64,000 bases of DNA. Origin: Blastobasis lacticolella (lineage: Eukaryota; Arthropoda; Insecta; Lepidoptera; Blastobasidae). Position numbers and translations under genes: made by a program. Positions 33,356 through 46,132 of this stretch are shown piece after piece. Every line of letters begins with the position of its first letter. The stretch's first letter is position 1. The notes beneath the pieces are model-generated. The model did not search any database and was not told where the DNA came from. It saw only the letters and a list, made by a program, of their open reading frames with translations. Where the stretch lies: positions 14,731,001 through 14,795,000 of the forward strand of contig LR990054.1 of NCBI GenBank assembly GCA_905147135.1, in the 5' to 3' direction.

Positions 33356-33645
33356 ACTCATCTTGGCGTTAATATCCCGGTTGGGTACTCGCGCACGACG
33401 GCCCAGGGTTCGCCTTAACCATGATCCAGGATTTGGCAGATCAGATAATTACAGTGGGGCGACTGCTGTTTGACCTCCGTGTCCCTGTAACATGAGAACC
33501 TGGCCAAATTGGATCATGGTTACACATTCAGTCGCCTGAAGGTGCAGATTTCATCACGATGACCTTCGGTTAGTGATAAACTATTGTACATAACTCAGAA
33601 AAGAGCCATTGGGACATGGCTGTACTAGAATTCGAATCCGAGACA
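33356..33645 (-). mobile_element. SINE family B, copy B6
   Basis: Contains CATCTTGGCGTTAATATCCC, GATCCAGGATTTGGCAGATC and AACTCAGAAAAGAGCCATTG; the head side is degraded. Confidence 0.78.
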
Positions 33646-33774
33646 TAAAATAAATTTTTAGATAATTCCGTACCGTAATTTACCTAATTTTGGTGCAATT
33701 TCTACACAATATCATTTACTTATGAGGTCTGAAAGTAGCAATAACTAAGTATCTTTATTTATTATATTAGCCCG

Positions 33775-33850
33775 ATTCATCCCACTGCTGGGCAAAGGCC
33801 TTCACCCGATTCTTCCACTCTTCACGATCAAGTGCCAGAGTCTGCCAGTC
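33775..33850 (-). repeat. RTE-type LINE 3' terminal fragment
   Basis: CCCACTGCTGGGCAAAGGCC followed by TTCTTCCACTC, the reverse complement of a LINE terminus. Confidence 0.55.
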
Positions 33851-34489
33851 ACTTTCGAAGTATTTTATTCATTTATTTAACAATTTATTGCTCACAATAA
33901 AGTATCTATATACCTACTAATAATTTGACAGTTTCTCTATTCTGATGAAAGTCATGTACCCATAACACTTAAATACGAGTAGGTAATATGTAAAATATGC
34001 CAAAAATCTCTATAAGTCCGTTATTACGAACACAATCAGGTCTTAAAAGTCTTACGACCAATAAGCGCCACAAACACAATAGCCTCTAAATTCTGAGTTG
34101 CTGCGACCAAAACACGGACTCCGAATTTCGTCCGAAAATCTCCAGCTTAAAAGCGGAATTGCAAACAAAATGGGAGCACGCCCGTTCCCGTCTCGACTAG
34201 TACAAAAGACAGCATAATAATCGACCTACCAACACCAGTGTAAAAGGAGCTAACCTTGCTATGCGCGTTTATAGAAACGCTAGCACATCTTATACTAGTT
34301 TTGGGTAGGTTGAAGCTGTTGACTGTACAAGTACAATATCCTGGACTAAATGAGTTTCCGTCTCCAGGAATGCTTTTCCACGTTATGCATCGCGCAGATA
34401 GGAAGCGAAAATGCTCCAACGAGGAGAAAAGGATGTTGTCATTGTTTGCTATTTTAATTGAACAATGGATTTGTTTTTAATGGCGACCA

Positions 34490-34650
34490 CGTAGCGGAAG
34501 ACACAGTAGGCGTCCCAACGACCAACAGGGTGGCCTAACGACCTGATAAAGATTGTAGGTACCAGCTGGATGCGGAAGGCACAGAACCGGCCTTTGTGGA
34601 GATCTCTGGGGGAGGCCTAATGCCCAGCAGAGCAGTCTTTCGGCTGATAT
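34490..34650 (+). mobile_element. RTE-type LINE C-terminal fragment with TGATGA tail
   Basis: The last part of the coding sequence (AACGACCTGATAAAGATTG, AGCTGGATGCGGAAGG) is followed by a terminal ATGATGATGAT tail, giving the true 3' end of this LINE family. Confidence 0.72.
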
Positions 34651-34764
34651 GATGATGATGATTGAATCTGTTATCGAGGCTAAGACCCGTATTCAGAAAC
34701 GTTGATATGTAGTCTCACAGTGCACGCAAACACACAGGTAGTCAATTGACAGCAAGTGCCAAAT

Positions 34765-34882
34765 CAAAATTGGTCCATCCGTTTAGCAGGTACGATGTCA
34801 CAGACAGACACACGCATACACGGAGCGGCAGAATCACACGTCAGACTTATAACAATCCCTCTACTTGCGTCAAGGATTAAAA
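34765..34882 (+). repeat. Interspersed repeat family G, copy 2
   Basis: TTGGTCCATCCGTTTAGCAG, CACAGACAGACACACGC and CAGACTTATAACAATCCC words. Confidence 0.6.
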
Positions 34883-34914
34883 AGAAATAGAAAATGAAAC
34901 GACAAATAATATAT

Positions 34915-35070
34915 TTTATATACCACTAAGGTGGCAAACAAGCTTACGGCCTGCTTGATGGTAAACAGTCACCACAGCCTAAGGACGTTTACAATACCAG
35001 GGGCATCACCCACGCATTGCCGTCCCCGTAAAAACCTTTTTACCCCTTTCTTGAAGAACTCCATGTTGTA
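34915..35070 (-). mobile_element. LINE family E, 3' end
   Basis: Minus-strand translation ends with MEFFKKGVKR and GDAPGIVNV followed by the family E 3' UTR. Confidence 0.72.
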
Positions 35071-35139
35071 GACCTACTCACCTTGGAAAGCTTACTTAGC
35101 TAAAGAATCAAACAAACATTGATCTACCACAATACAACC

Positions 35140-35650
35140 TAACCGGCAGAAAAAGTCAGAGAATCCCCGACCGAGTAAATATTTTCTTAACTACAGAACC
35201 GATTTTAATAAATAAATAAATAATAAATAAATAAATAATCGTGGACAAATTCACACAGCGCCATCTAGCCCCAAAGTAAGCAAAGCTTGTGTTATGGGTG
35301 CTAGATAACTGATAAACGACTTATATACTTTTTTTTTAAATACATACTCAATATACATAGAACACCCAGACCCGTAACAGAAATTTAAATTCATCATTTC
35401 AATTTCTGCCCGGCCGGGAATCGAACCCGGGACCTCTTGCGTTTTACTCACTCACTGACTCAGGTTTAATGAAAAAAAGCTAAGAACCATCTAGATCAAA
35501 CTTGCTTTTAAATAGAGAACATCGAGTTTAAATCGATCTATAAATTCGGGAGCTACGATTCAGACAGACAGTAACACAAATCCATAGACACATAGATACT
35601 CAAATACACAAGTAAAACTTAAACCACCCCTCTTCGTCGGGGGAAAAATA
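35140..35650 (+). repeat. Family G repeat, copy 3, split by SINE S3
   Basis: Left part 35140-35214 and right part 35451-35650 are contiguous in other family G copies; a family S SINE separates them near TTTAAT. Confidence 0.65.
35215..35450 (-). mobile_element. tRNA-derived SINE family S, copy S3
   Basis: Minus orientation, with a perfect box B GGTTCGATTCC in the head (reverse of 35410-35432) and an AAATAAAT tail at 35215. The head is truncated on the box A side. Confidence 0.82.
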
Positions 35651-35999
35651 GCTAGCCGTTAACGCATGGCATGGCATTCGCCTGTATTATTTATAACTTT
35701 CAGATCGGCCTAAACACACCCGATACTTACATGTTAGCTTGAACTTTACAGCCGCTACCAATTTTGCGGAATTTCTGCTCAACTAAGTTCGGTAAACATG
35801 CTCTTTGGGTTATAAATAATGAGCATACCAAACTTTCCACCAACAACAAGCTAATAGGTAATCAGGATGCCAGGCCTTCAGAATTTCAGGTATGTATTAT
35901 AATCATCGTGGTGTGGCTTTTTAAAATTAAATTATTATATTGAAACTTTTTATTATACAATAGAGAGTATTATAATTATGTAGATACATGGGTAATACA

Positions 36000-36130
36000 G
36001 ATAAAACATTCGGCAGATACGATGCCACAGGCAGACAAGCAGATACACAGAGCCAGATATACACACGTCAAACTTAAAACAACTCTCTTTTTTTTCGGGA
36101 CTTAAAAACAAAACCTCTACGACCGCTTAC
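36000..36130 (+). repeat. Interspersed repeat family G, copy 4
   Basis: GGCAGATACGATGCCACAGG and CACGTCAAACTTAAAACAAC words. Confidence 0.6.
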
Positions 36131-36816
36131 GCTCAAAACAGCCATGCCTTTTAGCGTTGGAACGAAAAACATTGAAAACTTAGCTATTTTCACGACTGGC
36201 ATTTTTTTTTTCTGCTCTGTGGTTGGTACCTTGTCGTAAATCAACATACATTTCGTTTTATTTTCCAACTGAGTTTCCGACTTTCATATCCTTTTATCTT
36301 TTCTACTATAACACAAAACAGCACTTGACAACCTAATGATCCCACTAAAGGCCACCAAATATTGTATTATTATAGTCTCTTGAAATACATGAAACCTTCA
36401 CCTCACGTTAACCTTCAAGTGTTCGGAAAAGAGAACAAAGTCATTGCGAAAACACGAAAAATTGTCGGAAATTCGAGCTATGTTTTTGGTCGACACAGAA
36501 AATGCTGTGGCATAAAGAAACGAGGAACTGGCCGAAAATAAAATTTCTGCACAACAAAACGTCCTCTCAAAGGCCGCCAATCGTTTGAAGTAGCAAAGTA
36601 TTTTGTTCTATTTTCAAAATCCTATTTGCATTCTAACGTCGGGTCGGGAAACGTGGAATTTGAATGTGGAATTCTAAATTTTCGTTTGTTATCTAGGCGA
36701 TCAACCACGGAGATACATCTGTTTCTTGATTGCTCTTGTTGACATTCAATTCCAATAATAATATACTCTACGGTTATTTGAGTCTCATAAAAATCTGAAA
36801 ACGCCGTCTCCTCGAC

Positions 36817-37053
36817 ACATTATCATCACAGCCCATAACAGTCCACTGCAGGACTTAGGGCCTCTCCCACGAAAGCGGAGGTTATTGCCATAATCTCCAC
36901 GCTTGGCAGGCGGGTTAGAGTTCGCAGTGTTATAAATATAACAATGGATAACGCGGCTGCCCATTTTCCAGCCTACGGAGACTCTTAGATATTTTGCATC
37001 GAAAACATTAGTCACCTTATACGACACCCACGTGTGACACACGGCCCATACAT
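36817..37053 (-). repeat. Family A retroposon, copy A7
   Basis: Reverse-oriented copy with CCCATAACAGTCCACTGCAG at the tail side and GTCACCTTATACGACACCC at the head side. The head carries a short deletion. Confidence 0.8.
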
Positions 37054-37515
37054 ATCTACAATACAAAAAAATTACATTACAAAAATAATTAAGCACCAAA
37101 GTCAAGCAAAGATTTACACTAGTCTATAGTTATCTCCCAACAGTATAACAGCCACTTCACAAATACTAACAATTCTACATACTAATATGCGTTCTAAACC
37201 CGAAACGCCAGACTGCTAAACTTTCCTCGACGAATCGACGATGGCCAATTGACTTAGCAATTTATGTCTCGATGACACCAAACTACTTAAGTCTGATCTC
37301 GTTTCGTCTGATTTATGAATGACCGAGTCTACATGCAAGGAATACTCGGTGGACGACGACTTTCGCTTTCAAACAGACAAAGTTGACGTGACTCGAAGTG
37401 TAATTTCGTTTCCTTGGCGGCCGTCTGGCTTGGTATTGATATTGAGACTGGTATTGGTTAAGATGGGACTGATAGGTCGTTTATTGATTTAGATAAACCA
37501 CATAAGATTATAGAT

Positions 37516-37680
37516 TGATAGATAGATTAACTCTTTATTGCACACAAAATTACAGGAAAGAACATTTAACAGGTCTATTTAAACATTATGAAAGTATTCT
37601 TAAATTAACTTAATGTGTAAACGCTTGTAGATTTTTGTGATGTTAAAATAAATCATGTCTATGTCTATGAAAGTATTTAG
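37516..37680 (-). repeat. LINE or SINE 3' end ending in an ATCT repeat
   Basis: The minus strand reads TTTTGTGTGCAATAAAGAG followed by ATCTATCTATC, a poly(A)-signal plus simple-repeat tail. Confidence 0.55.
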
Positions 37681-37839
37681 GATACCTAACAAAGGAGAGC
37701 ATTCACCGGCCAATTCAAAAGTACACCTGAAAATCTAGCATAGATTTCTATGATTGCAATCGAATTCTAGAGTATAAATCTTCAATAACTACTCTAGTAA
37801 TATAAGTAATGATCGTATAGCGTGAATAAGGTGATAAAA

Positions 37840-38028
37840 ATGTTTAGCATTAAGCGTTCATCAAACTTATTAATTTTCGGTTTTTGCCTGTCATTTTTTA
37901 TATATAGTCTTAGAAGCGCACCAATTTCAAACACGCAATATGAAACCCTACAACATATAAACAACCCCAATATGAAATTTATACTACCTATTCATGTACA
38001 ATTTCATTCACAAACAACACAACCTTAA
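37840..38028 (+). CDS. Hypothetical small secreted peptide ORF
   Basis: From the second ATG the frame gives MFSIKRSSNLLIFGFCLSFF followed by IYSLRSAPIS and a polar 38-residue tail. The start has the shape of a signal peptide with a cleavage site after RSA. There is no known homology, no cysteine in the mature part, and no clear promoter or splice sites. AT-rich DNA often makes hydrophobic ORFs by chance. Confidence 0.18.
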   Translation: MFSIKRSSNLLIFGFCLSFFIYSLRSAPISNTQYETLQHINNPNMKFILPIHVQFHSQTTQP

Positions 38029-39990
38029 AAAAACAATTCATTACGAAAGAGGATAAATAAAACACGTCGCACTTAGATCTTGTTCGTGTGACGCAAATCC
38101 GCAGAGGCCGAAAAAACGGCGTTGCAAACCCTATTTCGTCACGACCATTGTTCGCGGGTAAAAAAAATATGAACAACAAGACAAAGGGCCGAAACACGTA
38201 ACTTGTTAGCTTAATACGTGGCCTTAATATTTCACGGACTAAAAACTTTTTAGACTAATTTCGGGGATTGTTTCTTGCAGCTTCGGGTTGTAGGAGTTTC
38301 GTAATGTTGCAGGATTGTATTGTTTTTGTGGAACGGGCCCCTGTTAGTCTGTTATTGTGGTTGGAACGGAGTCCTGCTCCACCGCATACGAAAGCTCCTA
38401 GTTAGACAGAGGTTAGAATTTAGCTGTTATGTAAGCCTTTCGACATCAGAATTCGATATTTGGTCTAGCCGCAAATATCGATTAAAATGAATTAAATCAC
38501 TTTTTGTACACTAGTTCCACTTTACATGGAGTTCCATCATGAAGTGACAACACAAAGTGTTAAATATCGATTAAAAAGTCACTCAATATTTATTGCAAGC
38601 AAACAACTTATACTCAACGATTTTCGCTAGCTCTATATTTTCAAAGATCGTTTTAAATTACATTTTCAATAGAGATATTTAGCTAGAAAAATATGACGAA
38701 TTTAAGATGTCACAGCACGAGAATTAGACGTCTGGGAATTCTTTTGGTTGGAGTGCATTTTCTATCGTTAAATACTGTACTAATATTGTAAAGAGGATAA
38801 GTTTGCATGTTTGTTTTTAATAGGAAGGTATATTCTTCCCGAATACTTCATACGCTACTTTTTATCCCGGAAAAGTAATATAGTTGAATGTTTACAGAGA
38901 TAAGAAATGCGCGCAGGAGAAAACCGCGGGGGTCTGTTAGTTCAAAATGTAATGGTAGCATTTACCCAAAATAGATAAGAATTTAAAACTATATTCAACT
39001 TTAAAACTAAATTCATGCGATTCTGAAAACGATGTCCATCACTTTCAGACAAAAAATTTAATATTATATCAACAAATCTCAAAGCAATACCACCTAACAT
39101 TTCTAAATCGCCAAGAAGATTTCACCTATGCTGTGTGGAAAATTCTCTCTCAATTTCGAGCACCGCAATGAACCAATTCTTGTCCACTTCTATAGTGGAA
39201 TCTGATTGACTGTTCCGCAAAGGCTTTTCCAGTAAGCTTCTTATTGACTTCGCTTCGTAGACATCCCGGGGTCGGTAAGAATTTCTCTACCCTCTCGAAG
39301 TTACATGCTTCCGGGATAAATTGGATCCACTGTTCGTTTTTAATTGGAAGGTATCGTAGATGTTCTTTTTTCGCAGGCTTGCTTTTATCCGATGCGTAGA
39401 AATGTTTATTTTTTATTTATTTAACTATATTGTACATAATAAACAGAGAAATAGCATGGACATAAATGACACATTAGGCACTACAGAAATTTCTTCCGGC
39501 AGGCCTATAGAAGAGAGATGTTGATCTAAAGAAATGTAGACACGACGTGCACCATTAATGAATATAAAAATAAATTCTTCTAAATATTTTATTTTTGCAG
39601 GTTCATACTATTCATATATAAGGATATAGTTACTTCTAAAGAATTAGTTTTTTCAACCACCCGGAGAGTACCTTGGTCAAATATCTGCCTAGAGAACGTT
39701 GAACGTTGCACAGGGCATAATTTTCTATGCAACGGATTACATCAAGCGCCGCAATATAAAATGGTAGTTTGTACGGGTACACTCTAGTAGTAAATGTAGG
39801 TATTTGTATATGTGTACACTGTACCGTTGACGTAACTCTTACACCGGAACAATTGTGATGTTCAACTGGGTTGAAAACTTCCTCTTATTGTCATGTGGAA
39901 AGTGGTCATTCCTTTGTTCGCGACTGGCGCTCGTACATTATATCATCTGGCTCAACAATCACCAGATGGTTGGACGTTTACGAAATCGTC
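38029..39990. other. Intergenic stretch
   Basis: No gene recognised. 38815-38945 and 39330-39400 carry Helitron-related fragments (TTTTTATCCCGGAAAAGTAA). 39410-39560 looks like a reverse-oriented LINE 3' end with an ATTTATTT tail. Confidence 0.5.
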
Positions 39991-40095
39991 GTTTTCATGT
40001 TACATATTTTGGTCAAATGTTGTATCTGCTGCTAGCTGCTGTTTTCATGTTACATATTTTGGTCAACATTTTTATTCTATCTGCTGCTAGCTGCT
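39991..40095. repeat. Tandem duplication of about 50 bp
   Basis: Two adjacent units (50 and 55 bp) both start GTTTTCATGTTACATATTTT and end CTGCTGCTAGCTGCT; the second has a 5 bp expansion. Confidence 0.88.
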
Positions 40096-40097
40096 GT

Positions 40098-40255
40098 AGC
40101 TGGGATCCGAAGTGGAAAGAATGAAAGGAGATGTATGAAAAGAGTTGTGGATATTTGCGAGGCAAGGTGGTTGTGTCGAGACAGAGCAAAGTCTTCCATA
40201 GTCTCTACCTACCCCACCTGTGGGACAGAGGCGTGAGCTTTATGTATATGTTTAT
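40098..40255 (+). repeat. LINE-derived repeat family D, copy 2
   Basis: GAATGAAAGGAGATGTATG, GCGAGGCAAGGTGGTTGTGT and GGGACAGAGGCGTGAGC in family order. Confidence 0.7.
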
Positions 40256-40409
40256 GTTCTATTTCTTTGTTGTCCAATGGTAATGTTGATTGATGATTTT
40301 CTGCTAATTTTTTTATTAAACCTATCATAGTCATTGAGTAAACGCTTGCTCTACACAGAGACAAAACCAATGAATAACCAATGTATAGTACAGAGCTTCC
40401 TCTCGACAA

Positions 40410-40695
40410 TGACTCAGAATTTGACAGGTCAAGTAATTTCAATGCAGTGACAGCCGTCTGACCTCCGTGACTCTGTTAACAGGGAAACCTGGCCAAATTG
40501 GATCACGGCTAAACATTCAGTCGCCTGAATGTGCAGGTTTGATCACTATGTTCTCCCTCATCGTAACAGTATCGTTTAGCATTAAACTAATGTATAACTC
40601 AGAAAACAGTCATTGGTACAAGGCAGAAATGGAGTTTGAACTCGATACCTCAAGCTTATGAGTCTGACCTTTTAACCATTAGGACACTGACTCTC
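40410..40695 (-). mobile_element. SINE family B, copy B7
   Basis: Diverged copy with a recognisable tRNA-like head in reverse (GAGTTTGAACTCGATACC box B region, TTTTAACCATTAGGACACTG box A region). Confidence 0.75.
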
Positions 40696-40699
40696 GTGT

Positions 40700-42433
40700 A
40701 AATAAATACGAAACCGCAACTAGCCGATGTTCATTAATTACCGCTTTGTACTGTAGGTATCTCTTCGCGTTTGTAGTTTGTACTTTATATGATTCGTTCT
40801 TACCATAATCGAACGGTTTACTGTACTGAGATTTACCTTCACCCGTTCTAAGATCGCAAAAAGTAAAAAAAAAAAATTATAATTGATAGATAGAAAAAAG
40901 AACACTATAATACCGAATCGGTACCGCAAATCGAAACACAATTGGTAACGGCAATACTGATTTCATTTATATTTGGGCATCAATTAATTCTTGCACGAAA
41001 AAAAGGAATGAAAGATCGTCTCAATGGCAGCAAAAAATGAGACATGGGTGTATCAATTAAGATTTGTCCGGGTACAGTCGTCCGGATAGAACCAAGCTGG
41101 TATGCTATGATTTGAGAATTCAATAAGCATTTCAACAATAATACGAGGAATGACTCCTTAATTATATTTCTTTATTTCTTAAATTTTCTCGTTTTGAATT
41201 CAAGTCTCGATAAAGTTTGAAGTCGAGGAACCGACTTTGCAAGGCTTCTCGGCGCATTGACATTCACCTAACCGGATTAAAACATAATTTATTTAATGTG
41301 AGTTTAATCGAAAAATAATGCGATAAATTGTAAATGCTTTCGCGAATTTTGTTGCAGTTCACATATTTTGCGGTATTTTATAATCTCCCTAGGTAGATTA
41401 CCCATAGTAAGCAATTTTTATTATACTAACGAGACATTTAGGGGACGACCCCTTTGCTACCCATTTAGGGGATGAGCTTTGTATAAACAAAGCTTTGTGT
41501 TAAAGCGTTTGTAAGAGTTTAATACTCGGCCGATAGATGGCGCTGTTATTAACATAGATATATTACTACAAATCGGTAACGAGTTTGCGTTGTAAATTAT
41601 TATAAGCTATTTATTTATTAAATCTTTATGCACTAAAGGTACATTGGCGGACTTAAAGCTAAAGTAGCCTTATCTAAAAGTCAACAGTGACAAAAAAAAA
41701 ATGGAAAACAGTAGACGGTGCGGGATAAACAAAACGATAAGGTGAAGGAAGGGATACTTTACATCAATAAATGCTAAATTTATACAATTTTACAAAGATA
41801 CAAGAAATAGTTAAACAACAAATACATACTAAAGATAGGTACATAGGATAATACATAGGTGTAAATAATAGGGGGAAAAATGTAATTAAGGGGAATGCAG
41901 ATAATGCTTGTGTACAGCCTTCACGCATTCGCCTTCTCAACCAGATGAAATATTTGTTTATATTAAATATACAATTCCTATCCTACCACTTTGAACTTCC
42001 CCGGTCCTTAAAGGTCCCCAAAAATTTCCCGATTACAGTACTTTGTGTTACAATACTTACCTACTGTATAGTCAACGCCTGGTTCACTCTTGAAGTACCC
42101 GACAATTACCGATTTAATATACGGTTTGTTCACAATTACAAGTAAGAAGTAGACGATCATGATAATCCAAACAGCCAGCGATCAACTAAGCCGACTGTAC
42201 GATGAAGGATGGACACCGCTAGGCGATCTCTACGAATAAAACGAACGCGCCAGCGCGCCAGTCATTACCGCAACTTGATTGATAATGTTGGTTTGTACGA
42301 TCTGAGATATCCTAGTAGTTTGGTTGTGGAATGGCTGTGGAAGCTTCGGTGGTGCTACAATAGCGTCAATTAGCCGCGATTTAAATTTTTATTTTTTTGT
42401 TAATATTTTTATGTGTTCTAATCTTTTTCAATA
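40700..42433. other. Intergenic stretch
   Basis: AT-rich with no recognised gene. 41600-41680 is a reverse copy of the LINE 3' end seen at 32470. Confidence 0.5.
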
Positions 42434-42627
42434 TCTACATTATAAAGATAAATTATTTACGTTTTTGTAGTTATCTGTAGTGATAAAACTCAAAAACTGC
42501 TATTCCGATTCAAAAATTATTTCATAAATATTAAGCTACTTTATTCCCGAGCTTTTTATCTAATTTTTATCTTCATTATTACAGAGATCCGAAATGCGCG
42601 CGGGTAAAAGCCGCCGAGAACGGCTAG
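42434..42627 (+). mobile_element. 194 bp non-autonomous Helitron
   Basis: Begins TCTACATTATAAAG, ends with a small GCCG...CGGC hairpin directly followed by CTAG, and lies between a host A and T. These are the canonical Helitron termini (5' TC, 3' hairpin plus CTRR, A^T insertion). No coding capacity. Confidence 0.75.
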
Positions 42628-43214
42628 TATCTCATATGTGGTAATGGTTGCTTAACAAAATTTTACAGTACTCAGATATTTAGACTCTGCCTGTATCAAC
42701 TAGACATCCATTATTCTATGTACAAGACATATCTGTCATTTCCGATATCGCTGTCTGTCCGGCTTATGGAGTCCGGTCATTGTATAAGAAAAATGATCCA
42801 TACTCGGATGTAAGAGTCACCAGAGCTAATGCTTTTTGATGCAGTGCCGTGAATCATATCAATATGACTCAGGGTTTTTGTAGAGACAAAAGGTTCAGAA
42901 TCAGCAGACAATACAACTACACATTCATTGGGTTCAATGATCTACATTGCAGTACCTACATCAAATATACAGACAAAATTAAAATTTCCAACGCAAGAGG
43001 AACATGGGGCTTAAATAGTGAACAAGAAAACAATAAAACTGGTCACCACAATGTATCACTCAATAAGTTCTAAATTCAAATGAATTCGATGTTATAAGAC
43101 GAAATACGAATATGATACCAAAAAAACTATTCATAGACCCGTGTTATGAAACCGATCTCTAGATCGGTATCAGTTGATATCTCTCAAGCTGTGTGTGGTA
43201 TTGTTGATGGCTCC

Positions 43215-43575
43215 CTTGTAATTACTTGATATGCTAAATCTATGCGACGATGGACGCTGGAGTCAAAAATTAACTTTATGGCGGCCAAGAACGAATACAA
43301 GGAACCCTGGTAGACCAAAGGCAAGATGGTCCGACGACATCACCAAGGTGGCCGGGAAAATGTGGACGAGAGAGACTTCCTGTCGATCGGGATGGAGGAG
43401 ACTGGGGGAGACATATGTCCAGAGCTGGACGGCGAAATGTTGAAGCAGAAGATGTTAAATCTTGGATAATGGTCAGAACGGAACCCGCTCACAACCGAGA
43501 TATCAATAATAGATATCATAATATATTAAATGATTGTAAAAACCTAACTTGAATAAACGTATTTGATTGGATTTG
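43215..43575 (+). mobile_element. LINE C-terminus and 3' end
   Basis: Translation gives PGRPKARWSDDITKVAGKMW and then LGETYVQSWTAKC before a stop, followed by AACTTGAATAAACG and a TTTGATT-like tail. This is the 3' end of a 5'-truncated LINE copy. Confidence 0.78.
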
Positions 43576-45650
43576 CTATAGACGCCAATATATGTGTAGG
43601 GTTCGCTCTGGAACGCGCAAGCCATTGAGCGGTGCAGCATAGATACTCTGGATTGATATGTACGTAGCTGGGCTATCAAACAGCCCCAACCTACTTTTTC
43701 AATTTGAAAGTCTCAATAACATAAACATTTTAACAAAAATATTGAAGATTTAGTTTAGGTAAGATAAAAACACGAATACGCTTACATTATGTTGCTTCAG
43801 TCAAATTATAGCACTATTATGTATATTTATCGCACACCTTGTGCTAACAAAACGGAGACTACCGAAGCCACCGATCCGCAATTGTGTAATAAGAGATTTA
43901 TATAACTTACCTATACACATTTTAGACGGACCAGAAAGTGGAGAGAGACTTGTTCTTAAGAAATGAATGAGAAAGATTGTGTGATAATCGAACGAGCTTA
44001 AGAGAGTTATGGAAAATCGATACACAAATTGAAGTGGCGGAGGCGTGAATCGAATATAGAGTAAAGGGTAACAAAACACCGTAACGTTACAATATTATAA
44101 GTTGTAACACTATCCTAAACTATCAAGACACCAAACGATAAGATAATTACCACAATGAAATAGTAAATAATATATACCTACCTAACGAAGTAGCAACAGG
44201 CTTAACTTCTAAAAACAATATACCTATTTCTTTAAATATTTTCTAAAACGTACAATGAGAATTAGAGACATAAACATATTATTATATACTTGTCATATAT
44301 TTAATTTTTACCTTAAATACGTTAACGTATATATTTTGTGCTCAAATAAAGGAATTGCAAATACAAAACCTACTCCACTACACAAGTCCCATCAAACAGT
44401 TCGAACCAAAGTAATGAGTGAAACCCGCTATGTCCCCGGTGGTCGACCCTCATCCTCAGAACCTCAAGTCAAATTGCTATGTCTGAGGCTTTGTTAAAGA
44501 AACTATGAAAAAATATCCACGCAAATATAAATGGGAGAGCATTAGAGACTTATATGTCCCAGTAAATGTACTGTAAATGTCCGAATAGCGTATTTCAGGC
44601 AAAATTTATTAGGTTTACCCTTAGGTTTTGTTGATATTGAACGTTGGACGGGGCTGTAGAAAGTATGAACGAAAAAGAACAAAATAGATGAACTTATTCA
44701 AATAGAAGAATCATCCGATAATATTATAATTAGGAGTCACTGTTTCTATACGTATGTTCATTTGCTTCATTGTTTACGAACGTTTTTTTTTTTTCATTTT
44801 TATTGATTCACAATTATGTACAAAAGTAAAAACCCCAACTGCTATTAAGAAACTGAAAAGTGACAAACAAGCCTAGGTGTATAAAGTGCAAACGTACCTG
44901 CTGAACCTGCGTCGCGTAGTCGGGTAAAAAGAAGTAAATCATCCAAATAACATAATGAATTTAATAAATTAATTCAAATGACTTGCGTACAGTGGCAACG
45001 GAAAACTATCATTATGTTATTACACGATAATCTCATAATATATAAATTACACGCGTCATTACCAAAAGTTTGCAACAGTTACTTTTTTGGATTGTTCAAA
45101 TATTGTGTGATCGTTTACTTTTTGCAGCGGTAACGGTTTCTGACTGTGGGATATTAAAGTTAAAGACAAAGCACCATTACTAATGGAGCATACCAGGACT
45201 TTTTTATTGAGATTATATTCTGCAGATCACACATAGAATGTGAGCGAGTACTGTGTGTCATCAGTATCCAACTCAGTCGGACTAGATAGATAATAGTGTT
45301 CAGGCTTGTCGGTACGGCCTGGTTTTGGCCAGCGGGTTTCGGCCCGACTACGATCGGCAGATGCATTACAATTTGTATTTTTCCTTGGGTGTTTGGGTCT
45401 GCAGTAAAAATGGCGTTAAAAATGGCTTCATGATAGTCCAGGAAAATACATTTTTTAATAGAATTTTTAACTACGAGCCCAAATGCTTGAGGAAAAATAT
45501 TAATTTTAATTAATAAGTCGTTTCAGCCCGCGGGCTGAAACTTAACCGTACCACACGGGACACTCAGATATTGTACAACGCATTCCTACCTCAGGGCATT
45601 GTTGAATAAGACAAGCGTAAATATGTTCTTTAATGTTTTCAAACGTTAAT
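43576..45650. other. Intergenic stretch
   Basis: No gene or repeat recognised with confidence; open frames of 62-92 codons lack protein-like character. Confidence 0.5.
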
Positions 45651-46132
45651 GGCCCAGTAAAATTTCACATACCCCGCCCAAAGGTTCCTAATTAAAATAC
45701 AAAACAACAAAAGGGTCAAAACAATATAACAGTGGCACAAGTACTTAATTGTGGATCGTATAGTCGCAAAATATGATATTAACGACATGTAAAAAAATCG
45801 TCTTAGCATTTATGTCCCGATTGTACTCTTGCACAAGAGAGCCCAGGATCCGCCTTGACCATGATCCAGAATTTGGCAGATCGGGTAATTACAGTGGAGC
45901 GACTGCTACCTTACCTCCGTGACCCTGCCAGGGTAACCTGATCAGATTGGATCACGGTTACACATTTAGTCGCCTTAATGTTCAATTCTTAATTGGCCCA
46001 GTAAAGAGCCTAACATCCCCCGCCCAAAGGTTCCTAAATAAAATACAAAACGACAAAGGTCAAAACAATATAACGGTAGCGCAAGTAATTGCGGGTCGTG
46101 CAGTCCCAAAATGCGATATTAACGACATGTAA
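45651..46132. repeat. Direct duplication of about 140 bp flanking SINE B8
   Basis: 45651-45791 and 45995-46132 both start GGCCCAGTAA, share CCGCCCAAAGGTTCCTAA and GATATTAACGACATGTAA, and differ by scattered substitutions. The interval between them is mostly SINE B8. Confidence 0.82.
45803..45985 (-). mobile_element. SINE family B, copy B8, between two direct repeats
   Basis: 5'-truncated SINE body lying between two copies of a roughly 140 bp sequence (45651-45791 and 45995-46132). Confidence 0.75.
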
